49,647 nt of DNA. It comes from Planctomycetota bacterium (GTDB lineage: Bacteria; Planctomycetota; GCA-002687715). The notes under the pieces are model-generated. The model was not told the origin of the DNA and did not search any database. It worked only from the letters and a program-made list of their open reading frames with translations. Below are positions 41,062 through 49,578 of this stretch, one piece after another (position 1 is the stretch's first letter; every line of letters begins with the position of its first letter). The DNA is taken from contig NYSS01000115.1 of NCBI GenBank assembly GCA_002683135.1, positions 1 to 49,647 of the forward strand, given 5' to 3'. Made by a program: the position numbers and the translations under genes.

Positions 41062-41604
41062 ATGTCTCCGTTCAAAGCGCTCAGCCGAACCGAACCCCTC
41101 ATCGTCTGCGGCATCGATCCCGGCACGCGCTCCATGGGATACGGGATCGTCGGCCGGCGCGGGCGTCAGCTGCTCCACATCGACCACGGCGCCTTTCAAC
41201 CTCCCGCAGGGCTAGACTCCTCCCAACGCCTGCTCCAGTTGGGCCAGGAAATGGGGACCCTCCTCGACCACCATCGGCCCCATGTGATGTCCCTCGAAGA
41301 GGCCTTCGTCCACAAGAACGTCCAATCAGCGTTCCGGCTCGGCGAGGCCCGCGCCGTCGCGATGCTCGCGGCTGCGGAGCGCCGCATACCGGTCGTCCAC
41401 TACCCCACCTCCGTGGCCAAGAAGGCCGTGACGGGTCACGGCAGCGCCGGTAAGGACGTGGTACAGGACATGGTCACCCGCCACCTGGACCTGGATGCCC
41501 CGCCCGCGATCCACGACGCCTCGGACGCCCTCGCCATCGCCCTCTGCCTCCTCTTCGATCCACGGCTCGACCCGCGCTTCTCGGACGCTTCCGAGAACGG
41601 GTGA
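41062..41604 (+). CDS. ruvC: Holliday junction resolvase RuvC
   Basis: This enzyme cuts Holliday junctions at the end of homologous recombination, working with RuvAB. All acidic catalytic residues are present: D19 in CGIDPGTRSMGYGIV, E79/E80 in VMSLEEAFVHKN, and D152 and D155 in HDASDALAIAL. KAVTGHGSAGK matches the conserved DNA-contacting loop. ATG 41062 gives 180 aa, slightly longer at the N-terminus than E. coli RuvC; ATG 41026 is also in frame. ruvA and ruvB are not in the window. Confidence 0.93.
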   Translation: MSPFKALSRTEPLIVCGIDPGTRSMGYGIVGRRGRQLLHIDHGAFQPPAGLDSSQRLLQLGQEMGTLLDHHRPHVMSLEEAFVHKNVQSAFRLGEARAVAMLAAAERRIPVVHYPTSVAKKAVTGHGSAGKDVVQDMVTRHLDLDAPPAIHDASDALAIALCLLFDPRLDPRFSDASENG

Positions 41605-41717
41605 GAAGATCTCGGCAACCCCTTGCGTAAGCAGGGAATCCGGCTTCAGCCACAAACCGGGATGTGCCGACACCTTTTGAGAGGGACCGCACCCGGCCCC
41701 CGGTCTGGAGAACCCAC

Positions 41718-42302
41718 ATGCTGAAGTCGACGCTTCCCGCCCTCATGGGGCTCACGCTGGCCCTCGGCGCCTGCACGACGGCGCCCGGTGGCGGGGCATC
41801 CGCCGACGAAGACTCCATGCAGATCAAGCACGACGACGCCGATGTCCCGGCTCAGGTCCGTGCGATCGAGGTCCGCATCAATCAGAAGGCCGCGATCATG
41901 GCCGAAGAAATCGAGATTTCGGTCTCGAAAAACTACGAGTGGGACGTCTCGCTGACCGGTGATCGGGTCGGCGCTGGGGCTCCGCCCCAGGACGGCGGCC
42001 AGGTCTCCATCGCCGAGGGGCACGCCCGCGCGATGTTCCGTAACCTGGACATCCGCGCCTGGAAGCGCATCGTATTCAAACGCTCAGGCCTCAACGTGGT
42101 CCCGTTTATTAAGATCACAGCGAAGGGGCGGGCAGCTTATGCGGTCATGGACGAAGCGAACGAGACGCCCGTCGTCCGCCGGGCACCTGTCATCCGGATC
42201 AACAATGCACAGATCCAGTTCATGGACACCCCCGGCCGCTTCTCGTCGCGGTCGACCACCGATCCTGCTCCTGCTGCTGGTAACAGCGTGCACGACCGGT
42301 AG
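41718..42302 (+). CDS. Putative lipoprotein
   Basis: This 194-aa protein has a clean lipoprotein signal peptide with lipobox LGAC (C19), preceded by a GGAG ribosome site at a good distance. The mature part includes VRAIEVRINQKAAIMAEEIE and FRNLDIRAWKRIVFKRSGLN, a beta-rich region recalling small outer-membrane lipoproteins of the DUF1425/YcfL kind, but I cannot assign it. Its last 98 nt overlap the start of the following lipoprotein gene in another frame. The C-terminal 25 residues are low in conserved character and may exist only because of this overlap. Confidence 0.65.
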   Translation: MLKSTLPALMGLTLALGACTTAPGGGASADEDSMQIKHDDADVPAQVRAIEVRINQKAAIMAEEIEISVSKNYEWDVSLTGDRVGAGAPPQDGGQVSIAEGHARAMFRNLDIRAWKRIVFKRSGLNVVPFIKITAKGRAAYAVMDEANETPVVRRAPVIRINNAQIQFMDTPGRFSSRSTTDPAPAAGNSVHDR

Positions 42303-43221
42303 CCCGAACGGGAGAAGCGAACCGGGCGCGGTCGAGTCCTCCCTGGAGCGCGCACGGCTGCTCTTGTACCGCGGGGAAAACGCCGAAGCCCACCGCGTTT
42401 TTCGGGAGGTGACGCGGGAGCACCCCGAAGCCACCGCCGCGTGGGAAGGCGCTGTCGATAGCCGCCCCGACGACGAAGCGGTGAGGCGCAGCCTCGCGCT
42501 GGACCTGGAGGATCGCGTCAACGCCCTGGGGGCCACGTCCCCGTCATCAGTGCCCCTGCGATGCTTGATTCTCCGGCTGGAGCCGGACCTCGCCGTGCGC
42601 GAACGCAAGCTATATACGCTCGTCAACGAAGCCAAAGACTTCGCCGGCTGGCCCCGCGCGGCGCTAGCCGACGTGTTCGCGAGGCGGGGCAACCCCCACG
42701 CCGCCCTCAACGCCTACAAGCAAGCAACCAAGGACTCCCCGTCGTTGGCCTCCGCCTGGCGGGGGCTCGCCTACACGCTGCTCGAGACCGGACGACCCCA
42801 GCCCGCCATCGCCGCCTATGAACGCTATCTGCGGACACGGCCGAATGATCCCGAGGCCCTGTACAACCTCGCCTACATCCTGGTGCGCTGGGAGCGCCGC
42901 CCCCGTGACGCGCGCCCTTACCTCGAACGAGCGCTGAACATCCGCGAGAAAGACCCGGCCATTCTCGTCAACCTCGGCAGCGTATGCCTGCTCCTCCCGG
43001 AGCCCGACGTCGCCGCCGCGACCCGCTGCCTGACGGGCGCGGCCGCGTATGCACCAGAAGATCCCGATGTCCACTACAACCTGGGCATCCTGTACGCAGA
43101 CCACCTGAATGACCCTCGCCGCGCCACGCACCACTTCAAGCGCTATCTGGCGCACGGTGGTACGGAGCGCACCCGCGTGCTGGAGTGGATCACCGAGCTC
43201 GGAGGCGGCCCCCGACCATGA
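42205..43221 (+). CDS. TPR lipoprotein
   Basis: From ATG 42205 this is 338 aa, with a lipoprotein signal (PPILLLLLVTAC, lipobox VTAC, C29). TPR repeats follow from about residue 40 to 330: AHRVFREVTREHPEATAAWE, HAALNAYKQATKDSPSLASA, QPAIAAYERYLRTRPNDPEA and DPDVHYNLGILYADHLNDPR. It is probably an envelope scaffold or assembly protein. The start lies within the preceding lipoprotein gene; the frame is open further upstream, but without coding character. The stop overlaps dtd by 4 nt (ATGA), so it is co-transcribed with dtd and trpS. Confidence 0.78.
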   Translation: MHRSSSWTPPAASRRGRPPILLLLLVTACTTGSPNGRSEPGAVESSLERARLLLYRGENAEAHRVFREVTREHPEATAAWEGAVDSRPDDEAVRRSLALDLEDRVNALGATSPSSVPLRCLILRLEPDLAVRERKLYTLVNEAKDFAGWPRAALADVFARRGNPHAALNAYKQATKDSPSLASAWRGLAYTLLETGRPQPAIAAYERYLRTRPNDPEALYNLAYILVRWERRPRDARPYLERALNIREKDPAILVNLGSVCLLLPEPDVAAATRCLTGAAAYAPEDPDVHYNLGILYADHLNDPRRATHHFKRYLAHGGTERTRVLEWITELGGGPRP

Positions 43222-43673
43222 AGGTGGTCGTGCAGCGCGTCGCGCGGGCAGAGGTCCGTGTCGCGGGCCGGGAACCCGCGCGCATAGACAAGGGACTCTT
43301 GCTGCTGGTCGGCCTCGCCACCGGGGACACGGACGAGCAGCTCCTCTGGATGGCCAAGAAGATCGCTGGGCTGCGGCTGTTCCCTGACGCCGAGGGCCGC
43401 ATGAACAAGGACCTGGGCGACATCGGAGGCGATTGCCTCGCGGTGTCCCAATTCACGCTGCTGGGAGACGCCCGCAAGGGGCGACGGCCATCCTTCACCG
43501 GCGCGATGGACCCGGAAGGAGCGTCCATGGCATTCGACCGATTCGTCGCGATGCTGGAAGAAGCGACGGGCCGTCTGGTACCTACGGGTGTCTTCGGCGC
43601 CCACATGGACGTCGACCTGGTCAACGATGGCCCCGTGACGCTCATCCTGGAGGCTGCTAACCTCCCCGCATGA
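43218..43673 (+). CDS. dtd: D-aminoacyl-tRNA deacylase
   Basis: This enzyme removes D-amino acids mischarged on tRNA. The 151-aa protein begins MKVVVQRVARAEV and carries the two family signatures: SQFTLLGD and NDGPVTLILE (the GP motif that forms the chiral-rejection site), plus KGRRPSFTGAMDP between them. Length is normal. ATG 43218 overlaps the TPR gene stop by 4 nt, and the dtd stop overlaps the trpS start by 4 nt, so the three genes are translationally coupled. Confidence 0.96.
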   Translation: MKVVVQRVARAEVRVAGREPARIDKGLLLLVGLATGDTDEQLLWMAKKIAGLRLFPDAEGRMNKDLGDIGGDCLAVSQFTLLGDARKGRRPSFTGAMDPEGASMAFDRFVAMLEEATGRLVPTGVFGAHMDVDLVNDGPVTLILEAANLPA

Positions 43674-44641
43674 CGCGCTTTCTGTCTGGAGTCCAGCCGT
43701 CGGGGCGACCTCATCTCGGGAACTACCTGGGAGCCATCCAACAGCACGTCGCGCTGCAAAAAGACGGGACGGCTTATTACTTCATCGCCGATTACCACGC
43801 GCTCACGACGGTCCAGAACGCGGAGACCCTGCGGGAGCACGTGCGCGACCTCGCGTGCACCTACCTGGCCTTAGGCCTCGACCCGAAGCGATCGGTTTTT
43901 TGGCGGCAGAGCGACGTCCCCGAGGTGACCGAGTTGACGTGGCTGCTGTCGACCGTGATAGGCATGGGGCTGCTTGAGCGAGGCCACAGCTACAAGGACA
44001 AGGTCGCGAAGGGTCTCACGCCCAACGCCGGCCTGTTCCTCTACCCGGTGCTCATGGCCGCCGACATCCTCGCCTACGACGCCGACTACGTACCGGTCGG
44101 CAAAGACCAGGTGCAGCACGTCGAATTCGCCCAGGACATGGCGGGCGCGTTCAACGCGCTCTATGGCGACGTCTTCAAGCGCCCTGAGTGGAAGCTGTCG
44201 GAGAGCCCCCGCGTCGTCGGACTGGACGGCGAGAAGATGAGCAAGAGCTACGGCAACGACCTCTGGGTCTTCGAGGAAGGCAAGGCGCTCAAGAAGCGCG
44301 TCGGCAAGATCCCAACCGACTCTCGCGCGCCGGAAGACCCCAAGGACCCGGATGGCATGCTGATCTTCGACTGGCTGGAGATGCTCTGCCCGAAGGACGA
44401 ATACGAGGATCTCTGCCGCCGCGCGCGCGCAGGTGGAGAGGGGGGCCCCGGGTATGGCGAGCTCAAGAAACGCGTCATCGAGGGGATGGACACGATGTTC
44501 GGGGATGCCAGGGCGGAATACCACCGCCTGCGCGCCGACACCGGGTACGTGGACAGCGTCCTCGCCCAGGGTGCATCGCGCGCCAGAGAACACGCCAGCG
44601 CGGTCCGCGATCGCGCCTACGCCGCCTGCGGCCTGCGGTGA
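43670..44641 (+). CDS. trpS: Tryptophanyl-tRNA synthetase
   Basis: This class I synthetase of 323 aa charges tRNA-Trp. It has the N-terminal SGVQPSGRPHLGNYLGAI (the HIGH-equivalent motif), YYFIADYHALTT, GKDQVQHVEF and the GEKMSKSYGN loop (KMSKS). Length matches short bacterial TrpRS. The start overlaps dtd by 4 nt; the stop is 1 nt from the end of the convergent ribE gene. Confidence 0.97.
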   Translation: MTRFLSGVQPSGRPHLGNYLGAIQQHVALQKDGTAYYFIADYHALTTVQNAETLREHVRDLACTYLALGLDPKRSVFWRQSDVPEVTELTWLLSTVIGMGLLERGHSYKDKVAKGLTPNAGLFLYPVLMAADILAYDADYVPVGKDQVQHVEFAQDMAGAFNALYGDVFKRPEWKLSESPRVVGLDGEKMSKSYGNDLWVFEEGKALKKRVGKIPTDSRAPEDPKDPDGMLIFDWLEMLCPKDEYEDLCRRARAGGEGGPGYGELKKRVIEGMDTMFGDARAEYHRLRADTGYVDSVLAQGASRAREHASAVRDRAYAACGLR

Positions 44642-44642
44642 T

Positions 44643-45236
44643 CTATCCGCCGCCCAAGAGACGCCGGACCCACTTGCCGATCATGTCCATCTCCAGGTGG
44701 ACCGGATCGCCGACGCCGAGCGCACCCAGCGTCGTCACTTCGAGCGTGTGGGGGATCAAGCTGACGGTCGTCCGAGAGCCATCGATCGCGGACAAGGTCA
44801 ACGAAACTCCGTCGATGGTGATGGACCCCTTGGGGACGACGAGCTGCGCGAGCTCGTCCGGGACCTCCAAGGTGAGGTCCGTCTGACCCTCGTGGAGCAC
44901 GTCCACCGACGCCACCGTACCGAGCCCGTCCACGTGTCCTGAGACGAAATGGCCACCGAGGCGGTCCCCGACCCGCAGGCTCCGCTCGACATTCCGCTGG
45001 TCACCCTCGGCGACCGCCCCGAACGTCGTCAGACCCAGGCTCTCGTCCATCAGATGGAACGTCACGACCGAGCCCTCGAGGGTCGCCGCGGTCAGGCAGC
45101 AGCCCGCGACGGCGATGGAATCGCCGATCGCCACCCCGTCAGCCAAATCCTCGAGATCGAGGGCGAGAGCGAGGCCTCCCGAATGGCGTTCGGCGCGGAC
45201 CACCCGCCGCCGTCCTTCCACGATACCGGTGAACAC
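44643..45236 (-). CDS. ribE: Riboflavin synthase, alpha chain
   Basis: This enzyme joins two 6,7-dimethyl-8-ribityllumazine molecules to make riboflavin. The 197-aa protein shows the two repeated lumazine-synthesis barrels: MFTGIVEGRR, GDSIAVAGCCLTA and LGGHFVSGHVDG in the first half, KGSITIDGVSLTL and LIPHTLEVTTLG in the second. The first-half motif normally reads GVCLTV; GCCLTA is a mild variant. The start is GTG 45236, with a -10 box only 6 nt upstream. No other rib genes are near. Confidence 0.96.
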   Translation of the reverse strand: MFTGIVEGRRRVVRAERHSGGLALALDLEDLADGVAIGDSIAVAGCCLTAATLEGSVVTFHLMDESLGLTTFGAVAEGDQRNVERSLRVGDRLGGHFVSGHVDGLGTVASVDVLHEGQTDLTLEVPDELAQLVVPKGSITIDGVSLTLSAIDGSRTTVSLIPHTLEVTTLGALGVGDPVHLEMDMIGKWVRRLLGGG

Positions 45237-45242
45237 GGGCCG

Positions 45243-45271
45243 ATCCTACGTTTGAAGCCCAGCCGGTCCAA
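45243..45271 (-). promoter_or_regulatory. Putative leaderless promoter of ribE
   Basis: On the minus strand TTGGAC (45271-45266) and TAGGAT (45248-45243) are spaced by 17 nt. Only 6 nt lie between the -10 box and GTG 45236, so the transcript should begin at the start codon. No RFN-type (FMN) riboswitch is possible in such a short leader. Confidence 0.5.
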
Positions 45272-45342
45272 GCAGCAAGTCCTGCGGCAGCCATGACTTC
45301 CGACGGGACCGCTCGGTTCCCGGATCACTCGTCCGTCGTCGC

Positions 45343-45370
45343 TTGATGGGACCAGTCGAGGTCGTACTAT
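45343..45370 (+). promoter_or_regulatory. Putative promoter of trmD-rplS-secDF
   Basis: TTGATG (45343-45348) and TACTAT (45365-45370) are spaced by 16 nt. This leaves a leader of about 60 nt before ATG 45437. No strong ribosome site precedes that ATG. Confidence 0.5.
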
Positions 45371-45436
45371 GTGGGCTCGCCAAACCGCGTCCGGGAAAGC
45401 ACTTCCGGCGCGGGCGGGACCCCAAGAAGCCGCGGT

Positions 45437-46129
45437 ATGCGGGTAGATATCCTGACCATATTCCCAGCCATCATCGATGGCTTCCTAGGGGAAAGCATGG
45501 TCCGGGTAGCCCGGGAGAAGGACCTCCTCGAGGTGCAACTCCATGACTTTCGCGCCTTCGCAGCGGAACCGCGCCGGTCCGTGGACGATAAGCCGTTCGG
45601 CGGTGGGCCGGGGATGGTACTGAAGCCGGAGCCGGTGTTCGCGTGCCTCGACGACATCCTGTCGCGGGTCACGGGCACCAAGCCACGGATGCTTCTACCC
45701 TCCCCCGTCGGCCGAACGCTCGACCAACGGCTCGCGCGCGAGCTCGCCGCGGAGCCGCACCTAGTCATCCTCTGCGGTCGCTACGAAGGCTACGACGAAC
45801 GCATCGTCGAGGGCTTCGGCTTCGAGGAGATCTCGATCGGTGATTACGTTGTGACGGGCGGGGAGATCCCCGCGATGGTACTGGTGGACGCGGTGACGCG
45901 GCTCCTCCCAGGAGTCCTCGGGCACGACCTTTCGGCCGTGGAGGACTCCTTCGAGGCCCCGTTGCTCGACCATCCGCACTACACGAGACCCGCGGAATAC
46001 CGTGGGATGAAGGTGCCCGAGGTGCTGCTGTCAGGCGACCACGCGAAGATCGAGGCGTGGCGACGCGCACAGTCTCTCGAGCGAACGAGACAGCGCCGTC
46101 CAGACCTGTTGGACGACGAAGGCAACTAG
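45437..46129 (+). CDS. trmD: tRNA (guanine-N1)-methyltransferase TrmD
   Basis: TrmD methylates G37 of tRNAs that read CNN codons and so prevents frameshifts. The 230-aa protein has all signature stretches of the knotted SPOUT fold: [76 protein letters not shown] and [13 protein letters not shown] 45437 starts exactly at the fold; an earlier ATG at 45371 would add a Ser/Gly-rich tail. It is followed 18 nt later by rplS, the usual order in bacteria. Confidence 0.97.
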   Translation: MRVDILTIFPAIIDGFLGESMVRVAREKDLLEVQLHDFRAFAAEPRRSVDDKPFGGGPGMVLKPEPVFACLDDILSRVTGTKPRMLLPSPVGRTLDQRLARELAAEPHLVILCGRYEGYDERIVEGFGFEEISIGDYVVTGGEIPAMVLVDAVTRLLPGVLGHDLSAVEDSFEAPLLDHPHYTRPAEYRGMKVPEVLLSGDHAKIEAWRRAQSLERTRQRRPDLLDDEGN

Positions 46130-46147
46130 CTCAACAAGGATCTGGCC

Positions 46148-46522
46148 ATGGAACGCTACCTCGAGTTTGAGAACGAACATCTCCGCAAGGAGCCCCTCGA
46201 GTCATTCGACGTGGGGGACACGGTGGATGTCCAGGTCCAGATCAGGGAAGGCGACAAGGAGCGCGTTCAGGTCTTCAACGGGACGGTCATCGCCCGGCGC
46301 GGTGGCGGCCTCGGTGAGAGCTTCACCGTGCGCCGTATCGTCCAGGGTGAAGGCGTCGAACGGACCTTCCCGGTCCATTCGCCCAAGGTCGTGGGTCTGA
46401 CCGTGAAGTCGCGAGCCATCATCCGCCGTGCGAAGCTGTACTACCTCCGCGATCGGACGGGCAAGGGCACACGCCTGCGCGAACGTCTCGGAGTAAGGGC
46501 CCCGAAGAAGGGCAACTCGTAG
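46148..46522 (+). CDS. rplS: 50S ribosomal protein L19
   Basis: This 124-aa protein of the large subunit lies at the interface with the small subunit. It shows the family phrases FDVGDTVDVQVQIREGDKER, VQVFNGTVIARRGGGLGESF, GVERTFPVHSPKV and RRAKLYYLRDRTGK. AAGGA lies 9-10 nt before ATG 46148. Length is typical. It lies between trmD and secDF on the same strand. Confidence 0.97.
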   Translation: MERYLEFENEHLRKEPLESFDVGDTVDVQVQIREGDKERVQVFNGTVIARRGGGLGESFTVRRIVQGEGVERTFPVHSPKVVGLTVKSRAIIRRAKLYYLRDRTGKGTRLRERLGVRAPKKGNS

Positions 46523-46558
46523 CGTCCTTGATCTCAGTAGCCCTAGGAGGGGCGACCG

Positions 46559-49519
46559 GTGACCGATAAGATCATGTTGCGGTGGATCGTCATCTGCGTC
46601 GTAGTGCTGCTCGCGGCGTGGTCACTGGCGGAAAACCCGTTGGAAGACAACCTCGGCATCGACCTACGGGGCGGCGTCACGCTGACCTATGAGGTCGATA
46701 GCGACTCGATCAAGCAGGCCCGAAGGGATAGCTCGGGTCAGAGCCTCGAGGACGCGTTAGAGGATACGGTCCGGGTCATTTCAGCTCGGATCAACACCCT
46801 CGGCGTGAAGGACCTGTCCGTCCGCCGAGAGGGCTCACGCCGCATCCTGATCCAGGCGCCCGCCATGCTCGACACCGAGCTGGAGGAGATCAAGCGCCGC
46901 ATGGTGCAGCTCGGGCAGCTCGAGTTCCCCATCGGCATGGGCCGGATCAAGGGGAAGAAGGACCCGACGCTCAAGATCTACAACGAGGACGGCTCGACCT
47001 CCGTTGTCGAATTCCGGGAAGCGGATTTCGACAAGCAGCTCGCCGATCGCATCGCCCAGGATTGGCCCGCCATCCGGAAGGCCGTCGGGGAAGGGCGCCA
47101 GCCCGAAGAGAATCTGTACCGTCCCGGCAAGCCCTACAACCTCGTCCACGAGGAGGAGGCGCGGACCGAGATCGTGTGGAAGCCCTGGTCCGCGGGCGAA
47201 GCCGCCAGCCGCCTGAATCAGCCAGGCGGAGACGACTACATCGAGCGCACGGTCACTCAAGAGGAGGTTCAGGCCGCCCTCTCCAACGCCCGCAAGGGTG
47301 CGGAATATGACAAGGAGTTGATCCTCGGCGGCTGGCTCTACTTCGACCCGGACTGGTACGGGGCGGGCCGACGGGGTTTCAGCGGACGCGACGTCAAGAA
47401 CGTCTCGCGCGGCGAAGACCAGCTCGGCGGAAAGGCCGTCAACTACGAGATCAGCCGTGACCGCCAGGGGGACTTCGAGGACTACACGCAGAAGTTCATC
47501 GACCACGCGAAGTGCCTCGTCCTCAACGACGAGATCTGGAGTAACCCGACCATTCAGTCGGCGCTCTCGGATTCGGTCCAGATCACGGGTGGGGGCACCG
47601 GCTTCACCGAAGAAGACCAGACCTGGCTCATCGACTGCCTGCAATCAGGCAGTCTGCGCCTACGCCCGAGCCTGCAGAGCGAAGATAACGTCGAGGCCAC
47701 TCTGGGCGATGAAGCGGTGGCCAGCGGCGTCCTCGCGACGATGCTCGGCGGCCTGCTGGTCGTCGTGTTCATGGTCTTCTACTACCGCTTCAGCGGTGTG
47801 GTCGCCGTCGTCGCCCTGGTGCTCAACCTCGGCCTCATGCTGGCCATGCTTGCGCTGTTCCAGGCGACGATCACGTTGCCAGGGATCGCGGGCATCATCC
47901 TCACCATCGGCATGTCGGTCGACGCCAACATCCTGATCTTCGAGCGCATTCGGGAGGAACTCTCCAAGGGCAAGACGCTGGTGTCCTCGGTGCAGACCGG
48001 CTTCGACCGGGCGTTCGTGACGATCATCGACGCCAACCTGACAACGGTCATCACGGCCGTGATCCTCTACCAGTACGGCGTCGGACCCATCAAGGGATTC
48101 GCCGTCACGCTGATGGCAGGCATCGCTTGCTCCCTGTTCACGGCGCTGTTCGTCGCCAAGACCATCTTCGCCACCGCCATCGGCAAGGAGCTGATCCGCG
48201 GTGGGCTGAACATGACCCGATGGGTCCCGGCCGATCTGCGCTGGGACTTCATCGGCAAGGTCAAGAAGGCCGCCGTGGCGTCCGTCGTCGGCATCGTCGC
48301 GGCCCTCGCGATCTTCTTTGGCTCAGACCCCTATGGCCTCGACTTCACGGGCGGCACGATCGTCCGCATGACACTCGAGGGAGACGTCACCAGCCAGGAG
48401 GTGAAGGACCAGGTCTCGACGATCAGCAAGGACGACGGCACGACCCTGTTCCCAAACGTCGCGGTTACGAAGCTCGTCGAGCAGCGCGAGATCGGCGGCA
48501 AGGCCCACACTTCATACGACATCCACCTGCAGACGGTGGTCTCCCTGGACTCCAGCGAGGCGGCCCAGCGGGTCGAACCAGAGCTGCGCTTGGCCTTCGC
48601 CGAGGCCTTCGACCATCTCGATGAACCGACCAAGGACGAGCGCTCCGACGAGTGGTCGTTCACCTTCCACCTCAAGGCCGCGACCGCCACTGAGAGCGCC
48701 AGCGAAACGGTCAATGCACACGCCGACACGACCGGGCGTCGGCCGTTCGAGATCGTCCGTGTGCTCCCGGTCAGCCCGAACCCGGAGGACGAGACCGCAA
48801 CGGCCTTCCGCTTCGAGATCAACGAGAAGAGCCTCATCGGCAAGGACGAGATCCTCGAGAAGCTCATCGGCGTGTTCGGTGACAAACTGCCCAAGGAGTC
48901 GGGGAATGGAGGCGCCGTCGCACAGGCGCTCGCGTTCCCGAAGCTCAACTTCGTCGGCCCGAACGTCGTCGCGAACTTGAAGCAGCAGGCCATCGTCGCC
49001 GTCATCCTCTCTCTGATCGCCCTGATCCTCTACATCTGGTTCCGATTCAAAGAGATCAAGTACGGCTTCGCCGCAGCGATCGCGGTCTTCCACGATGTGA
49101 TCATCGCCCTCGGCGTGGTCGTCCTGTTCAACTCGTTGGGCATCGTCCATGTGCCGATCAACCTGCCCATCATCGCCGGCTTCCTGACGATCATTGGCTA
49201 CTCGTTGAACGACACCATCGTGCTCTTCGACCGCGTTCGCGAGAACCTCGGCAACATCAAGGGCTCGTTCGGCGAGATCGTGAACCACTCGATCAATCAG
49301 ACCCTCGCCCGCACCCTGCTCACGTCGCTCACGACGTTCGCCGTCGTGTTCATTCTGCTGATCCTGAACTACGGCGCCGAGAGCCCCATCGAGGGCATCG
49401 CGTTTACCCTCATGGTGGGCGTGCTGGTCGGCACCTACTCGTCGATCTTCATCGCATCGCCTCTGGTGATCTGGTTCCACGATCGCGAGGAACGCCGCGC
49501 CAAGACCGCCAAGGGTTGA
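46559..49519 (+). CDS. secDF: SecDF fusion, protein-export proton-driven subunit
   Basis: One 986-aa chain carries both SecD and SecF. A first membrane helix (about 5-24) is followed by GIDLRGGVTLTYEV and a long external P1 region. The SecD membrane block (about 379-540) has TLGDEAVASGVLATMLGG and MSVDANILIFERIREELSKG. The SecF half begins near residue 560, with GLDFTGGTIVRMTLEG and, at about 835-975, GFLTIIGYSLNDTIVLFDRV. The two aspartates of these motifs carry the proton relay. SecDF uses the proton gradient to pull secreted proteins from SecYEG. P1 has an unusually long insertion (about 140-310). AGGAGG lies 8 nt before GTG 46559. It follows rplS by 36 nt. Confidence 0.95.
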   Translation: MTDKIMLRWIVICVVVLLAAWSLAENPLEDNLGIDLRGGVTLTYEVDSDSIKQARRDSSGQSLEDALEDTVRVISARINTLGVKDLSVRREGSRRILIQAPAMLDTELEEIKRRMVQLGQLEFPIGMGRIKGKKDPTLKIYNEDGSTSVVEFREADFDKQLADRIAQDWPAIRKAVGEGRQPEENLYRPGKPYNLVHEEEARTEIVWKPWSAGEAASRLNQPGGDDYIERTVTQEEVQAALSNARKGAEYDKELILGGWLYFDPDWYGAGRRGFSGRDVKNVSRGEDQLGGKAVNYEISRDRQGDFEDYTQKFIDHAKCLVLNDEIWSNPTIQSALSDSVQITGGGTGFTEEDQTWLIDCLQSGSLRLRPSLQSEDNVEATLGDEAVASGVLATMLGGLLVVVFMVFYYRFSGVVAVVALVLNLGLMLAMLALFQATITLPGIAGIILTIGMSVDANILIFERIREELSKGKTLVSSVQTGFDRAFVTIIDANLTTVITAVILYQYGVGPIKGFAVTLMAGIACSLFTALFVAKTIFATAIGKELIRGGLNMTRWVPADLRWDFIGKVKKAAVASVVGIVAALAIFFGSDPYGLDFTGGTIVRMTLEGDVTSQEVKDQVSTISKDDGTTLFPNVAVTKLVEQREIGGKAHTSYDIHLQTVVSLDSSEAAQRVEPELRLAFAEAFDHLDEPTKDERSDEWSFTFHLKAATATESASETVNAHADTTGRRPFEIVRVLPVSPNPEDETATAFRFEINEKSLIGKDEILEKLIGVFGDKLPKESGNGGAVAQALAFPKLNFVGPNVVANLKQQAIVAVILSLIALILYIWFRFKEIKYGFAAAIAVFHDVIIALGVVVLFNSLGIVHVPINLPIIAGFLTIIGYSLNDTIVLFDRVRENLGNIKGSFGEIVNHSINQTLARTLLTSLTTFAVVFILLILNYGAESPIEGIAFTLMVGVLVGTYSSIFIASPLVIWFHDREERRAKTAKG

Positions 49520-49539
49520 CCGGTTTCGCCGAAGCCGGT
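49519..49539 (+). terminator. Hairpin after secDF, weak terminator candidate
   Basis: ACCGGTTTC and GAAGCCGGT form a 9-bp stem (one G-T pair) with a 3-nt loop, directly at the stop codon of secDF. No T run follows, so an intrinsic terminator is only possible; it may instead stabilise the mRNA end. Confidence 0.35.
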
Positions 49540-49541
49540 GC

Positions 49542-49571
49542 TTGACCCTGACGCGACCCCCTCCGTAGGCT
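49542..49571 (+). promoter_or_regulatory. Putative leaderless promoter of gene at 49579
   Basis: TTGACC (49542-49547) and TAGGCT (49566-49571) are spaced by 18 nt, and 7 nt separate the -10 box from ATG 49579. The geometry matches the promoters before 4988 and ribE. Confidence 0.5.
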
Positions 49572-49578
49572 GACGGCC

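Noticed and set aside
45237-45436. Possible FMN riboswitch before ribE
   Set aside because: The predicted promoter leaves no leader, and none of the conserved RFN stem sequences was recognised in this gap.
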